Position numbers and translations under genes: made by a program
Shown here: in pieces, positions 32,823 to 46,025 of the stretch
How the letters are laid out: every line of letters begins with the position of its first letter
Numbering within the stretch: position 1 is the stretch's first letter
Notes under the pieces: model-generated
What the model was told of the DNA's origin: nothing
Seen by the model: the letters and a program-made list of their open reading frames with translations, nothing else
The model's database searches: none
Source of the DNA: Azolla pinnata
Lineage: Eukaryota > Streptophyta > Polypodiopsida > Salviniales > Salviniaceae
Direction: 5' to 3'
Assembly (NCBI GenBank): GCA_037176905.1
Contig: JBBBWG010029799.1
Span: 1 to 51,688 of the forward strand
DNA: 51,688 nucleotides

Positions 32823-35800
32823 ATGGCGGCGCAGGACGGTTCTCCCTCTGAACGAGCCGGAACCATTCAGCGCATTCACGTCGAGAACTTCATGTGCCAT
32901 GGCAGCATGACCATCGATCTCATCGACCACGTCAATTTCATCACCGGTCAAAACGGAAGTTAGTTTTCCTTCTCTCCCTTTTCCTCTCCTCTCCGCCTTC
33001 GTTTTCTCTGCGAACGAAATGGTGTAACGGATAAACACTCCGAGTAAAGTAGTGGTGCCGAAGCAAAATTGCGTTCGTTTCGCGCGTAATCCATCGTTAA
33101 AATCTCGTGAGATGTGATCATCCAAGGGAAGCTTACATTATTTTTAAAAACCGTTTCCACTTTATGTATCTGGAATTCAAAGATATGCAGCAAAGAATTG
33201 ACTTGCGGAATAATCAGCATTTCCTCTCGTATTAGAATTGGAAAGAGTATATTCGAGAGTTCAAAGCTGCGATTTTTTGTTCTTCCATTTCTTTGAAATA
33301 TCATTTGCAAGCATTTTGGTTCCAAAAATCTATCATGTTGTTGGCAGGTGGGAAAAGTGCAATCTTGACCGCCTTATGCGTGGCTTTTGGTATTAAAGCT
33401 CGTGATACCCAGAGAGCATCCTCATTGAAGGACTTTATAAAGACGGGAAACAGGTACGTTAGATTCCCAGTGGTTGAGAAATAGTGCTCGTTGAAGGGAA
33501 CAAAACTTAATTGAAGTATATTTAAGGTATTTTGAATTCCCATTCGTTTACGGTAGTGTTCTTGGTAAAGGAAAGTTGACTAGGGTTTAGGATTATAGAC
33601 CGATTCTTAATCTCAGATAATACGTATGTGAGGAATATATGTTTTTTTGTTAGAGACTATCTTCCTATTTCTTTGAACAGCCATGCTCTGGTGGTTGTGG
33701 AGATGTCCAATCGAGGTGTTGATGCCTTCAAGCATAATGATTATGGAGATAAAATCATTATAGAGCGAAGAATTTCTGAGTCTGGAAGCACAACTATATT
33801 GAAGGATTCACGCGGCAAGTATTTTAGACCGCAGTTGTTTTACACGGAGTGTCTTATAGATAATATTTTTAGTCTTTCTACCAAAATTATTATAAAGATA
33901 ATCTTTTTAGACCTGGTAGCCGAGTATTATAAAGATTTTGAGTGTCAAATCGACTGGGATATGGCCTCTGCAGTTCAAGCCTTTGGAGTAATCATTGCGG
34001 CTGCAGTGTCTAGATATAGTTTGACAAACTGTGGCTCTACTCTTTACATTACAGGAAAGAAGATTTCAGGAAAAAGGGAGGAACTTCAAGAATTAGTGGA
34101 GCATTTCAATGTAAGACGTTCAATCCTTACAACCTATGTTTTCTTGATTGACATTCGTGTCCATGATCATTGCATTTGGTATATGGCTACTGAAAGACGA
34201 GTTGCTTTTATTCGTGATGGTGGTAGATACATGTGATGTTTGCAAAACATAATTTTAATGAAGTTGAAAGTGTTCGTGTGCACATGGATTGTGGTTGTAT
34301 GTATTCTGGGGGCTCACTTACATAGCGGTCATGCTCTACCAACATCAAACCGGATAGAAGCTTGCATTGAAATCTCATATTTCTTTTTAATATTTTTATA
34401 AGATACCTTTTGGTCTTAATACACACATGAAAATTTGAAGTGGAGATCATGTAATATTAAAACCTAATTGTTTTAGCCATTATCATGTCTTGATAATAGA
34501 AAACACAAAACAAGAGTATGCTAATATAACATGAACTCGGATGATCAGAAACTAGAGCAAGAGTATATTAATGTTTGTGAGCTCCATATTATCAATCTGT
34601 GTGCTACTGTAAGCTAATATTTTTGTTCCTATTTTCAAAATCTATTTTTCGAAGGGGTTTCACATTCTTACAATCAACACTACAGTTTTTTTAAGGTGCT
34701 CTTTTAAACATCCTTAATTACGAGGAATTATTGTTTGCAGATAGATGTTGAGAATCCATGTGTCATCATGACACAGGACAAGAGCAGGGAGTTTCTTCAC
34801 TCTGGAAATGCAAAGGATAAATTTAAGGTGATCGTTTGAAAAATTACGTTTTCTACAAAAAGAGGCAGGTCAAGTGTACATTGCTTTGTTAATTATAGGT
34901 GAAATGGGAAAACAAGTCTAGCTCCAGATTATGCCTATCTTCCATGATTTTGGTTCTGTAGATCATGGTTGTTGCTATGAATACAAAATTTCTCACATAT
35001 ATATGAAATTTGGTGATCCCTGTACAAAACTATGGTGTGGATGGTAGGAAGGATAAAAATAATGATCTGCTGCAGAATATCAAATGGACATGTTTCAACT
35101 GTGGGTCATTGTCAATTGACCACTTAATAACCTGATTGTGATACACTATAATTATCTGTGCTGTTAGAGGAGTATGTTAATGCAGCTGCCAGCAATTTCT
35201 GCCCTAGATGAAGAAAACATATGTTTAGACAGTCTTGCTTTCCCATCATATAAAGTTTTAAAAATATCATCTTTTACATCTTTTTCCTGGGGACAGTAAT
35301 TGAGTTTTAATCACAGTGTTTCTCATTGACTATGTGCCATTTCTTGTTTTGTTATTGATTTTCAGTTTTTCTACAGAGCGACATTACTACAACATGTTTT
35401 GGACTTGCTGAAAGGTATCCAACAAAACATTGAAGCGGCTGGTGGGTACATTACCGAGATGGAGCAAGAATTGCAACCTTCTTTGGAACAGCTAAAAGAG
35501 TTACATGAAAAGCTGAAAAGGGTTGAAAGCATTGAACAAATGGGGCAGCAACTTTCCATATTGAGAAAGCTGGCAGCTTGGTGTGAGGCAGATGAAGAAG
35601 AACGTAAGTACAATGAAGGACTGTTGCGACTTGATAAATACAATAGTAGAAAGCCCACATGTGAGGAGAAGATCCGTAAAATACAGGTTTGTCAGTATCA
35701 TTTTCGAGATGATGAATAACCATTATGTATATTGATTTGTGTTTTGATAGTGATATTTCTGATGCATTTATAGGAAAGTATTGAGAAATTAAAAGAAGAT

Positions 35801-38800
35801 CAAATAGCAAAGAAGGAAGCTATTGCAGCATCATTCCAAAAAACAAGAGAATACAGACAAAAGCAAGCTGAAAAGCAAATGGTTCTGGCTCAGGTAAAGT
35901 GCTTCAAGTCTAGTTGTTTTGTTTGAATTTGTTTCTTTTAGCTTTCCTTGTTGTGTCATCGTCATTATATGCCTTCTTGATACTCAAGATGTTGCAAAAC
36001 ATTGTACAGGCAATCAAGGAAGATGCTCAGATCAAAGAAGAACAGAATAGCAGGAAAAGAAGTATTCAGAAAATGATGGAAAGAGTGCACTGGTTGGAGC
36101 AACAAATATTGGATATCCGTGAGCATCATGTGCAAGCATCACAGGTTGTGCTGCAGCTTTATAAAACATGACTGGGAAATGAATAAGTATTCTTCATTAT
36201 ATATTTCACAATTGTTCTTTGGTTTGTCTTTTGTAGGCTGAAGTGCAAGAAAGAGAAGAAAGCTTTCATCGCCTTCAGACTGTGATAAATGATTCTAGTA
36301 ATCAACTTAAGAGGTAGATGATTTACGATTATCTTGAGAGTGATTGACACATTCTGGGTACTTGCTAATTCTGTTTCTATTTATTATTAGCTTGGCAGAA
36401 GAAATGTCCAACTTAGAGTTGAGAGCTTCATCTGCAACAGACGAAGTGAAGCAGATGAAAGATGTGGTAAAATGCTTTTAGTGATTTTTCCTCTTAATGC
36501 AATGTTATGAGTACCTTTCTCATGCCACCTCGTAGTCGCCAACCATTTTGAAAAACAAGAAGAAACAGTGATACAGAAATATGTATGCAGTTGTGAAGCT
36601 TAGTACTCTTGTAAAGAGATTGAGAGGAGTACAGGTGTTGTCTCTTGGGAAGATAGTTCAGAAAAGGAAAAGTGCCCTATATCTCAATTAGGTGATTTAT
36701 GTTGACACTGGCTTCCTCTTAAAATGCATGGATATCTACCTCTACATAATGGTGGGTATTCTCTTTTGCAGGAGAGGAATATTAGAGATTTTTTACGACT
36801 CAAAATTTTGTAACATGAATTGAGTTTGGTTTCATAGGATGCTAGATATGGGTGCTGAGAGCACAGGTTTGGCCTATTGTCATTTTCTAGGACAGAGGAG
36901 ATTAGCTGCACAACTTTGATCTACTGTCATCTTTTAGTACAGAGGAGATTTACAACAACAGGGGAAAGCGCCATTGAACTTACTGCCTGGATTCTTTGTG
37001 ACTATTTATAACCTCCCACAGCAAGCATATGCTTCTTTAGCCATGTCCTCTGACTGCTCATTAGAAAACCACACTTTTCTGGATCGTCATTGAACCATGC
37101 ATAAGTTTTATATCATGCATCTATGAGAATCCCAAGGGCACCTAGTGCTGCAAGAGCTCTGCAAGTTTATACTGGCTACAGCTCTCAAAAACTCTATAAA
37201 GCAACATCAAATTCTTATTTTGTTTGCTAGGGCTTGGAATGTCAGAATGTACAATCTGAAGTTGTGAACTCTGCTTTGAAAGCCTGTCTGGCGAATAGGC
37301 AGCCATACTCACGTTCTTATCAGTTAATGATCTATTACGTAGTGACTTATAACCGATGCTTTGATAAGGATGCTAAGCCTCAGAAGAAAAATTCTACAGG
37401 AAACACTTGATTGCACTAGAACCTACAAATCTCATATGTTATACCTCTGCTTACTCTATGGGAGGTTCATAGGAGATGAGAGGAACTACTGAATCCTTCG
37501 GGATTAGTAATGCTTTTGTTATAAACCGTGTTCACATAGTATATCTTTTTCTTAGTAGGAATGCGAGTGTTACTCATGTCTGTTTCCTATATATGCACAG
37601 ATAGATGAGAAGAAACGTGAATTCAGAGAAATGCAAACCCAGATTCAGAGGTTACGAAGTCAGCAGACAAATAAGGTAAGCTTTCCTATCAGCATCCATA
37701 TTGCTTCAGGGGGGATTTTTTTGCAGCATATGTTCATATTTTTTATATTCTTATTAACTGGTCTAATATCTGCTGTATTGTAAAGGTCACTGCCTTTGGA
37801 GGTGACAAAGTTCTTGATCTGCTTCGTGTATTGGAACGCCGTCACCGTGAGTTCACAAAACCTCCTTTAGGCCCGATTGGTGCGCATGTGGTAATTTCTT
37901 GATACATCATCTGAAGCTCTCTCTCTTTCAGTGCAGCTGAAGTAAATTATGTTTTATCTTATCTTGGAGGGACATTTTTCTTGAAGATTTTCTGTCCTTA
38001 GTTTTCTGTGTGTCGATACCTTATGATTCAAAGATTTTACTTATCCTTGATGAGTCCTTTAACAATGTTACATAAGACATTCAATTGCAGTTCATTGGTC
38101 AGTTGTAACATTACCTACTTGTGTAAAGTGTACTGTGAAAGTTAGGAATAATCTTTCTTGGATTTACAGTCTTCATTGAATGCAATGGAATGCAAGTAGT
38201 GATTATAAATCAATGCTCAAAAGACCAGTGTAGCTGTGGGCACAAGATGCACATATGGTAGTGCAGACGATAATTTTGAATCTGTATTTATGGTAATTTA
38301 AAATGTCTGCTAAGCTTTGCAATCCCCTAAGGATAATTGAAATAAGTACCGGTGTGGATACTTTTGCTGAAATTACGATGCCTGGCAGCTTTTCCCTGAT
38401 GTAATAGGATGACCACTTTTTTTAATAATTTTAATGGGCATTTGACTGTTCACTGTGCCCACTGCTCCATATTGCTTTTTGCTGAAGACACTCATTTTCT
38501 TCAAAGATAGTATAGATTGTTCAGGTATCTCAGTGACAGGAGAAAGAAACGGGTCAACAAACAAAGAGAAATTTATATTAGCATCTCTAAAAAGGGCGAA
38601 ATACTACAGAGATGGGTAAATGATCCAAATCACCTAGGTGAAGATGCCTCATAAAATTCAGGTCTGAGAAAGCCACATGAAGGATCTATGGAAGGCTTGC
38701 TTATTTTTTCACATCCCTGCCTGCTCATTAAGACATCTCAGTTTAACTTTTGTTTGATAACTCAGAAGAGTAGCAGATGCTGGTTCTCTGAATATCTCAA

Positions 38801-41800
38801 TTGATTGGTCTATAGAAACTACATTTGTTTGAAATGGGAAATTAGTAATACTCAGGCAGTGCTGGCTTTTGACTTGCAGGCATTGATTGGTGATGACAAC
38901 TGGGCGCTGGCTCTTGAAGTTGCAATTGGCAAGCTGTTAAATGCATTTGTTGTTACCAGTCACCGGGACATGCTTTTATTGCGGGATTGTGCCAAGTCTT
39001 GTGGATATAATAGCTTGCAAATCGTAATTTATGATTATGATAGGCCTCTGTAAGTTCTTGTCTAGTTTAGTCATATGCTATCCTGGCTACTAATATTTAT
39101 TGAAGAATTTACTTAGAATGGTTCAGCATTTGTGAGTACTAAGATTCTTCTTTGAAAAATCCATGGATTGAGCAGGTTAAACATTCCTCAACATATGCAA
39201 CCAGATCAAGATTTAGTTACGGTGAAGTCCCTTTTATCAGTTGAATCTTCAACAATCATGAATGTACTTATTGATCAGGTACTTTCTATCTGGCATCAAA
39301 CCTAGGTTTTTTTTTACCACGTCTAATGATGATGTTTGAAGTGGGTCAGAGAACTAGAGACCTGAAGTTCTTAAAGTGTGTTAGTGTATTCTTAAGAAAT
39401 CTGATTTTCGTTTGTACATCATGTCGTTTGTCTAAGAGCTATTACTTATGGTATTTAGCAAATTGTTTTTCTATTTTCTTGAATAGGGGAGTGTTGAAAG
39501 GCAAGTGCTGGTAAAAGATTACAATGAAGGCAAGCATGTTATTTTTGACCGGAGAGCCACTAATGTCAAGGAGGCATTTACTTCAGATGGAACAAAGATG
39601 TGTGTTGCTCTAAGCTCAATGGTTTTTAATGAAAATGGGGAGTCATAACTATGGCATGAGCTGAATTTGAGCATTTTTGTTAATTCATACCTTTGTGGTT
39701 TCTACCCAATGTCGTGCCTGACATGTGCCTTTGTTATAATGTATGCTTCTAGATTAATTGCATTATGCATTTGCTCAAGGATTTTAGAAATCATGTAGCT
39801 GCTTGTTTTAGTCGAAAATGCATTTTGTGAAAGAGTTAATTGCATTGTGAAAGTATCTTGGGATGATGTGGTGGTCCAATTGGTTTCTACCCAATTTCAT
39901 GCTTGACATGTGCATGGCATTATGCATTACTCAAGGATTGATAAAAACATATGGCCTCTTGTTTTATTTAAAAACGCATTGTGAAAGTGTCACCGGACAT
40001 TGTTGAAGTTTTCTAAATTATTGTAAGGACCTCATATACAATGAATTTGAATTCTGTTTTTACCATTCTGGAAGTTCTGTTCTCAAGTTAGGTTTGTTCG
40101 GGGCAATGCTGAAACAACACTTCCGTTAGACTCACGAATTAGGTCAGGACGCTTATGTGCAGCCGTAGAGGATGTGATCCACCGACTTGAAAGTGATATG
40201 TCCAGTCTAAAGGAAGAGGCTATGCTCAAAGATGAGCAAAAGCAAAAGGCTGAAATGACATTGCAGAACATCAAGAATGAGTTACAGACCTACAGAGTAA
40301 GCTTAAAAACTGCATAGTAAGTTTATTTATGTGAAGCATGCTGTAGCTTAAATATGCCGTTTTTTCTTACAGAAACGCAAAAGTGAACTGGAAACAAACA
40401 TATCACGACAACAATTAAAACTGCGAGACCTCAGAAATGCCATTGATGCTGATGCAAATCTGGGTCAAGACCCGAACGTTGACGAACTTGACGAGGAGAT
40501 TATGGTATGTGGTAAAATGGTGTAAGGCTTTGAGCTACCTTACGAATGCTAAACTACATGTTATTTGTGATTTATCAGAAGCTGAAGTCAGAAATACAAT
40601 CGAAAGAAGATTCATCGGAGAAATTGTCCATTAGGTATCAAAAAATTCAGGAGACGATGGTCTCCACTAGGGCTGAAATTGATGCATTACATGGTAAGTT
40701 TCGTGCAGTAAATTTTTTTGCTATTCTGCATATCAATGTTGTGCAGGTAACTTTTTTTTTTTCAACATGACAACAGAAACAGCTAAGGATGATATCGAAG
40801 CACTGAAGACCAGTGAGAATGAACTTGTTACAATTGAAGAAGAAATAGCAAAGGGTTTCAATGTAAGTCTTTTTGTATGGAGAGCTGCTTTTTATATTTA
40901 CAACCAACATTGGATTCTTTTTGTGGTAAAACGAAGGCTATCTTTTCAAACATACACATACCGATTTCAGTTGCAGATATTTAGTAAGTCTTCTGGTTCT
41001 GCATTAATAAGTCTATTTTGCAGGCAGAAACGCATTACAAAAATATTATGCAAGAGAAAGTACTGCATGATATTCGAAATCAAGAAATGGAAAATGAGAA
41101 ACAGAAAAAGAAATTTGAGGTACTTACTACACACATCCTGCAACTCGTGATTCTTAGCTGTTTTTTCAAATGTGAAGCTGAGGTTTCCTTTTTTATACTT
41201 AAAAAATCAGTTAAACTTACTTTTGACCTCAGGAAACTGTTGCTAAAGCATCAGAGATATGCTCAAAGGAAGAGCTTGCTACCCTCAATGTACCTGAAAA
41301 GACCTCTGAACAACTGCGTCTTGAAATGGGAAGATTAAAGGAAAGGCTTCGGCACGAAGAAGCGAGGTCATCTTTCGCACTGTTAGCCATCTACTTTTAT
41401 TTTTGAATTAATGTTAATATTTTGTTATCTTTCTTCTTTCCTGTGTTAATTTTCAGATATGAAGAATCAGCAGATGAAATTAGAAATAATTTCAACCGGC
41501 TGCAGAGACGTATTGAGAAGAAGAAAAATCTATATAAATCATATAAAAGAAAAATTCATGTAATGCAATCAGTTGCTAATACTATTTATTATCATAGTTC
41601 TGTGCTTATCTTAAAATAAATAGCTTTTTGTTTACCAGATGGTTGAATCAGCCCTAGAGCAAAGACTTGCAAAATTTCAACGTAACTCATCATATTTGAA
41701 GAAGCAACTTACTTGGCAGTGAGTAATTCCAAAGCTATCTATCTATTTATAGTTGTACCAGGATCCCCTGGACTTTCTTAACACAAGATGTATTTGTAAA

Positions 41801-43064
41801 GGTTCAATGGCCATCTCCAAAAGAAGGGCATTAGTGGGAAGATCCAAATCGATTTTAATGAAGAGACATTGGCAATACAGGTGGCTTACAGAATTATATC
41901 ATCTGCAAGCTATTTCCTATAATAATTCTGTATTCAAATCAGGAGTAATTTGAATTATGCATTTGTGTTGTAATTTGCACTCATATGTGCTCTGGAGCTT
42001 CGGAGGCATGCGGGTGGTTTGCTATAAATTCATTATCTGTCTAGAATATTGTGCCCATGATTATGTATCTGTTTCACGCCCTTGTTTCCTTTTCAATGCT
42101 GGCTTCTAGATTGTGTTTTGGGACTGATTGTTACAAATTGCAGATATTCCTGTAAAAAATATTTAGGTTCGTTTTCTTTTTTGATTAACCTTACTGGTTA
42201 CTATATCAGGTTCAAATGCCACAGGATGCATCCAATAATATGGTTAAAGATACTCGTGGCTTGTCAGGTAAGATCTTCTTTTTCTCCTACTGCTTTGACA
42301 ACATTTATTTGTCTCTTAAGATTCTGAAGTTAGTGAAGCTAACCTATCGCAAATCAGGTGGTGAGAGATCATTCTCAACTTTGTGCTTTGCACTAGCCTT
42401 ACAAGAAATGACAGAGGCACCTTTTCGTGCGATGGATGAGTTCGATGTTTTCATGGTATTTTCATTTAAGAACATATAGCATGAACCTATGATCCAGAGA
42501 AACACCATATTCTCGTTCATAAATATCTGCTTATGGGTCCTATAGGATGCAGTGAGCCGGAAAATAAGCTTGGATACAGTAGTTGATTTTGCGGTTTCAC
42601 ATGGGTCTCAGTGGATTTTTATCACACCTCATGACATAAGGTATCAAATTTACTGCTTTTATGGCGTGCTATATTCGACATTTTAGTTTCTGCACCCAAG
42701 TATTGACAAAACAAAATTTCCCTACATGTACCAAATTCCAAAGGTAATTCAACAGAACCTGTTTGAATTTCTGCTCAGTCTAGATAAATATGCAGTGCCT
42801 AATGGCTCACTCAGTCTCCCTTGCAATTAGCTTCATGCAGTCTGCAGAAATTCTAATTAGTAATCGTTAAAATATATTGTATCGCTTCTTGGTAATGCTT
42901 TTTTCTACATCGAGTTAAAGCCATACCTACCGTCTCTTAGATGTTCCTGAACGTATTCTCTGTCCAAACTGCTGCTAAAACAGTGGTGTGTTGTCATTTC
43001 GAGCAGCATTGTGAAGGCAGGAGAGTTCGTAAAGAAGCAACAGATGGCTGCCCCTCGACCTTAA
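32823..43064 (+). CDS. SMC6: SMC6, SMC5/6 complex ATPase
   Basis: SMC6 pairs with SMC5 to form the ring ATPase that supports homologous recombination and replication-fork repair. I joined 28 exons (first 32823-32958; then 33348-33453, 33681-33814, 34055-34110, 34741-34827, 35366-35686, on to 42358-42455, 42546-42640 and 43007-43064). Phases close exactly to 1050 residues, close to Arabidopsis SMC6A/B. Walker A is [14 protein letters not shown] (Lys 48). Long coiled coils flank a hinge at roughly 442-640 ([47 protein letters not shown]). The ABC signature LSGGERS is at 966-972 and Walker [14 protein letters not shown] has Asp 994/Glu 995. The C-terminus [10 protein letters not shown] is characteristic of the family. 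Intron 3 is GC-AG. Larger introns are 10 (36467-37600) and 12 (37891-38879). Confidence 0.96.
33815..34054 (+). other. GC-AG intron 3 of SMC6
   Basis: The 5' boundary reads CGCG|GCAAGT and the 3' boundary TTACAG|GA. Only this boundary gives the conserved reading [22 protein letters not shown]. The nearby GT option (after GGCAA) shifts the frame. GCAAGT is the usual donor form for the minor GC-AG class of U2 introns. Confidence 0.85.
39697..39990. repeat. Diverged duplication in SMC6 intron 15
   Basis: Two related stretches begin GGTTTCTACCCAAT (39697 and 39889) and share TGACATGTGC, CATTATGCATT, CTCAAGGATT and GCATTGTGAAAGT in the same order. The second copy lacks an internal segment. Both lie in the intron 39600-40091. 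Confidence 0.6.
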
Positions 43065-45114
43065 TATTGATGGTTAAGGTATTCTTGGATTATCGATTGT
43101 TGCAGAAACAACAATAGGCAGAAACAACACTAGATCATCCATTATTGCAGCTAGATCACATCCAGTGTGTATGTAAGCAGGAATAGTTGGAGTAGGAATT
43201 CTTTTTGCAACTGCAGTCACACAATTCCAATATTAGCTGGAAAAGGCATGTAATTTCTTGTCGGTATCCAAGGTAGCTTGCAGGCTCCACTTTGTACATG
43301 TGGTGTTCTCATATGCTGCATGTGTCGATAACTATGTGTCGATAACTATGTGTCGATAGCCAGTCACCAAAGGTAGTCTCGTAATGAAGCTCCACGAGAT
43401 GTGTTACAGCATGTAGCGTACGTACAGGGTTGCATTGGGTTACTTATACTTTAAGATGTTTTTCAATGCAGGATATGCACAACATCTTATATTCGACACA
43501 TGTATCAGCAACGTTAAGAGCTGTGGAGAGCTGAGAAAGGGGAGCACACAAGCAGCCAAGAGGAACACTGTTACGCAGATCCCAAAGAGTAAAGGAAGGA
43601 GAGCCGAGTAAAAGAAAGAGAAGTGGGTGTAGTGCAGGAGAGCATGTTCGTTTCTTTCATCTTTTCTATTCATGGAGGAATGCTGCTGGCAATGCGAAAC
43701 GATGCAAGCAATCATTACACTGTGAAGGAATGCAAGTAATCATGACGATGCCGAAACACGACCAGGATACCAATGCTCTTTGTACTGCTTTGCTGGCTGG
43801 CCTATGCTCTGTACCAGCCCTAATATCGACAAGTGGACTAGAATCGGCTATTGGATTCCTATTCCTTTTTTTGTGGTGGACATGGATTGAGGATCTTCAT
43901 ACTGTTGTAATTACAATAATTGACAAGACCGACACATTCAAAATCCTCAGCATGTTTCTTATGCTTCACTCGCTCGCCAGACCGAGGTGAGGTCGGAAAC
44001 AGTTGGGAGTAGTGCTCTATTTCACTGATGTAATCTTGCCAAGTTCATTGGCCACCTCATCTTGTTTCTGTTTGTGTCCATGAGAACCCAGAGAGATTTT
44101 TTGGATGACCGAATGTATTCATCGAATCGTTTCATATCAAGCTTCAGACACCATGTTGCATGCGTATTGAACATGTACAAATTACAATCAGTTTGCAGGA
44201 GGAAACTCTGTGAGGATGCCTCCAAGGATTGCTTTAATAATGGAAGTTAATGTACTTTTTCTGTGTCTAGGCCATGCACAGTTGTGGTTGGGCAGGGTTG
44301 GATGCTCTGATTAAGAGGTGCTGTCTTTATGAGATGTGATGGAAGAACTCCCTTCTTGATGGGCATGATGGTAACTAATATGGTTGATTGATCTTTTGGG
44401 CAGGGTGTGGGGCAGGCAGACAGCTTGCAAGCTAAAATGTAAAGCCCAACTGGAGAAGGTTTTTTTTACATCGGCCCAACTGGAGCGGATATACTGGTAA
44501 GGAAAGGCATCATTTCTCATGTTCTCTCCGCCCTGAAATATGTTTTTTGCTGGTTTTGCTGGAATTGTGAGCTAGCTAGCTGTTGTTGAGTGGACATGGG
44601 ACAGCAAGAGAAGGTGAAAAGGTTTTTACATTGGCCCAACAGGAGAGGATATTCTGGTAAGGAAAGGCCATTGTTTCTCATGTTCTCTCTCTGCTCGAAA
44701 TATGTTTTTTGCTGGTTTTGCTAGAATTATGGGCTAGCTAGCTGTTGTTGAGTGGACGTGGGGACAGCAAGAGCAGATGTAAATTCTGACAACGGGCTTT
44801 TTGCATTAGGATCTCCAACTCTCCATTGAAGGCGAAGGGCGAATGCGCGAGAGAGAAAGGTGAGCGGAACTTATCTCGACACGCTAACGAAAAAGAAGAA
44901 GAAGCTCGGCATGAAACAGCCTGGCTGGATGGAATGGATTGGATGGCTTGCTGGCTGGACTGTTCCTGCTTAATTCGTAAGCGCCCTTTTCCATTCAATA
45001 AAACACACACGCCTGCACGCACGCACATCACATAGAACCCCAAAAAATCCCCTACCTTACAAGAGGAGGATATGCCCCACATGTTGGGTTGTCGTTTTCT
45101 TCGCAAAGCTCGTG
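43065..45114. other. Intergenic region SMC6 / XTH
   Basis: About 2 kb with no supported gene. It contains a 15-bp unit repeated about three times (43321-43360, ATGTGTCGATAACT) and a 160-bp tandem duplication described separately. Short frames show no recognisable domain. Confidence 0.55.
44454..44773. repeat. 160-bp tandem duplication upstream of XTH
   Basis: Two copies (about 44454-44611 and 44615-44773) share CATGTTCTCTC, AAATATGTTTTTTGCTGG and the block GCTAGCTAGCTGTTGTTGAG, with about 85-90% similarity by eye. They end about 340 bp before the XTH TATA box, so they lie in the distal promoter. Confidence 0.8.
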
Positions 45115-45122
45115 TATATATA
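45115..45122 (+). promoter_or_regulatory. TATA box of the XTH gene
   Basis: TATATATA lies 97 bp before the XTH ATG at 45219. A start site near 45145 would give a 5'UTR of about 75 bp. The in-frame ATG at 45072 lies upstream of this box and is therefore not used as the start. Confidence 0.6.
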
Positions 45123-45218
45123 CATCAGATGCAAGAACCGCGAAATCAGACCGGGGTTCATACTCACTTTTGTACATATAGGAAGCATACATTTTCTCAC
45201 TCGTCTGATCAGAAGAAG

Positions 45219-45981
45219 ATGGCTATGCCGAATCCGAGCTCGTCGACATCATCCAAAGCCCTTGCCGTGCTGTTCCTCGGCATCTGCTTCTTCTTCTTCT
45301 CCGTGCAGCTAGCTGCTTCGGCAAGTGCACCGTTCCAACAGAACTTTGTCGTGTCATGGGCCCCGTCCAATGTTAAGTTCCTCGACAACGGCCAAGTGCT
45401 ACAGCTCTACCTCGACAGTAACACAGGTGAAATCTATCTATCATCAAAGAACACCCCCCCCCCCAAATTTGCATCTGGGTTCCAAGTCCTTGCATTCATT
45501 CAAATCCATTCCATCATTGGTTTCATTCATTCCGTCCAAGCAATTTGCATCTGGGTTCCGAGTCCTTGCTGCATTCATTCAAATCCATTCCATCATTGGT
45601 TTCATTCGTTCCGTCCAAGCAATTTGCATCTGGGTTCCGAGTCCTTGCTGCATTCATTCAAATCCATTCCATCATTGGGTTTCATTCGTTCCGTCAACCC
45701 TAGGTTTGGGGTTTGGTCAGTCGTGGTCGCGGTTTCGTTTTCCCCTCGACGGAAATGTGTTAACCATTCATTGTCTGTTGTCGGCGGTGGATCGGGGGAT
45801 GGGCATGCAGGGGCGGGATTCTCGTCCAAGGACAGCTACTTGTTCGGCAACATCGACATGCAGATCAAGCTGGTGCCGGGCAATTCCGCGGGCACAGTCA
45901 CCGCATACTACGTAAGTGATGGCAGTAGGATTACAATCAGCCCTGGCCCTATTCAAAGGCACCTTGGGAATCAAGCAACCA

Positions 45982-46025
<44 letters not shown>

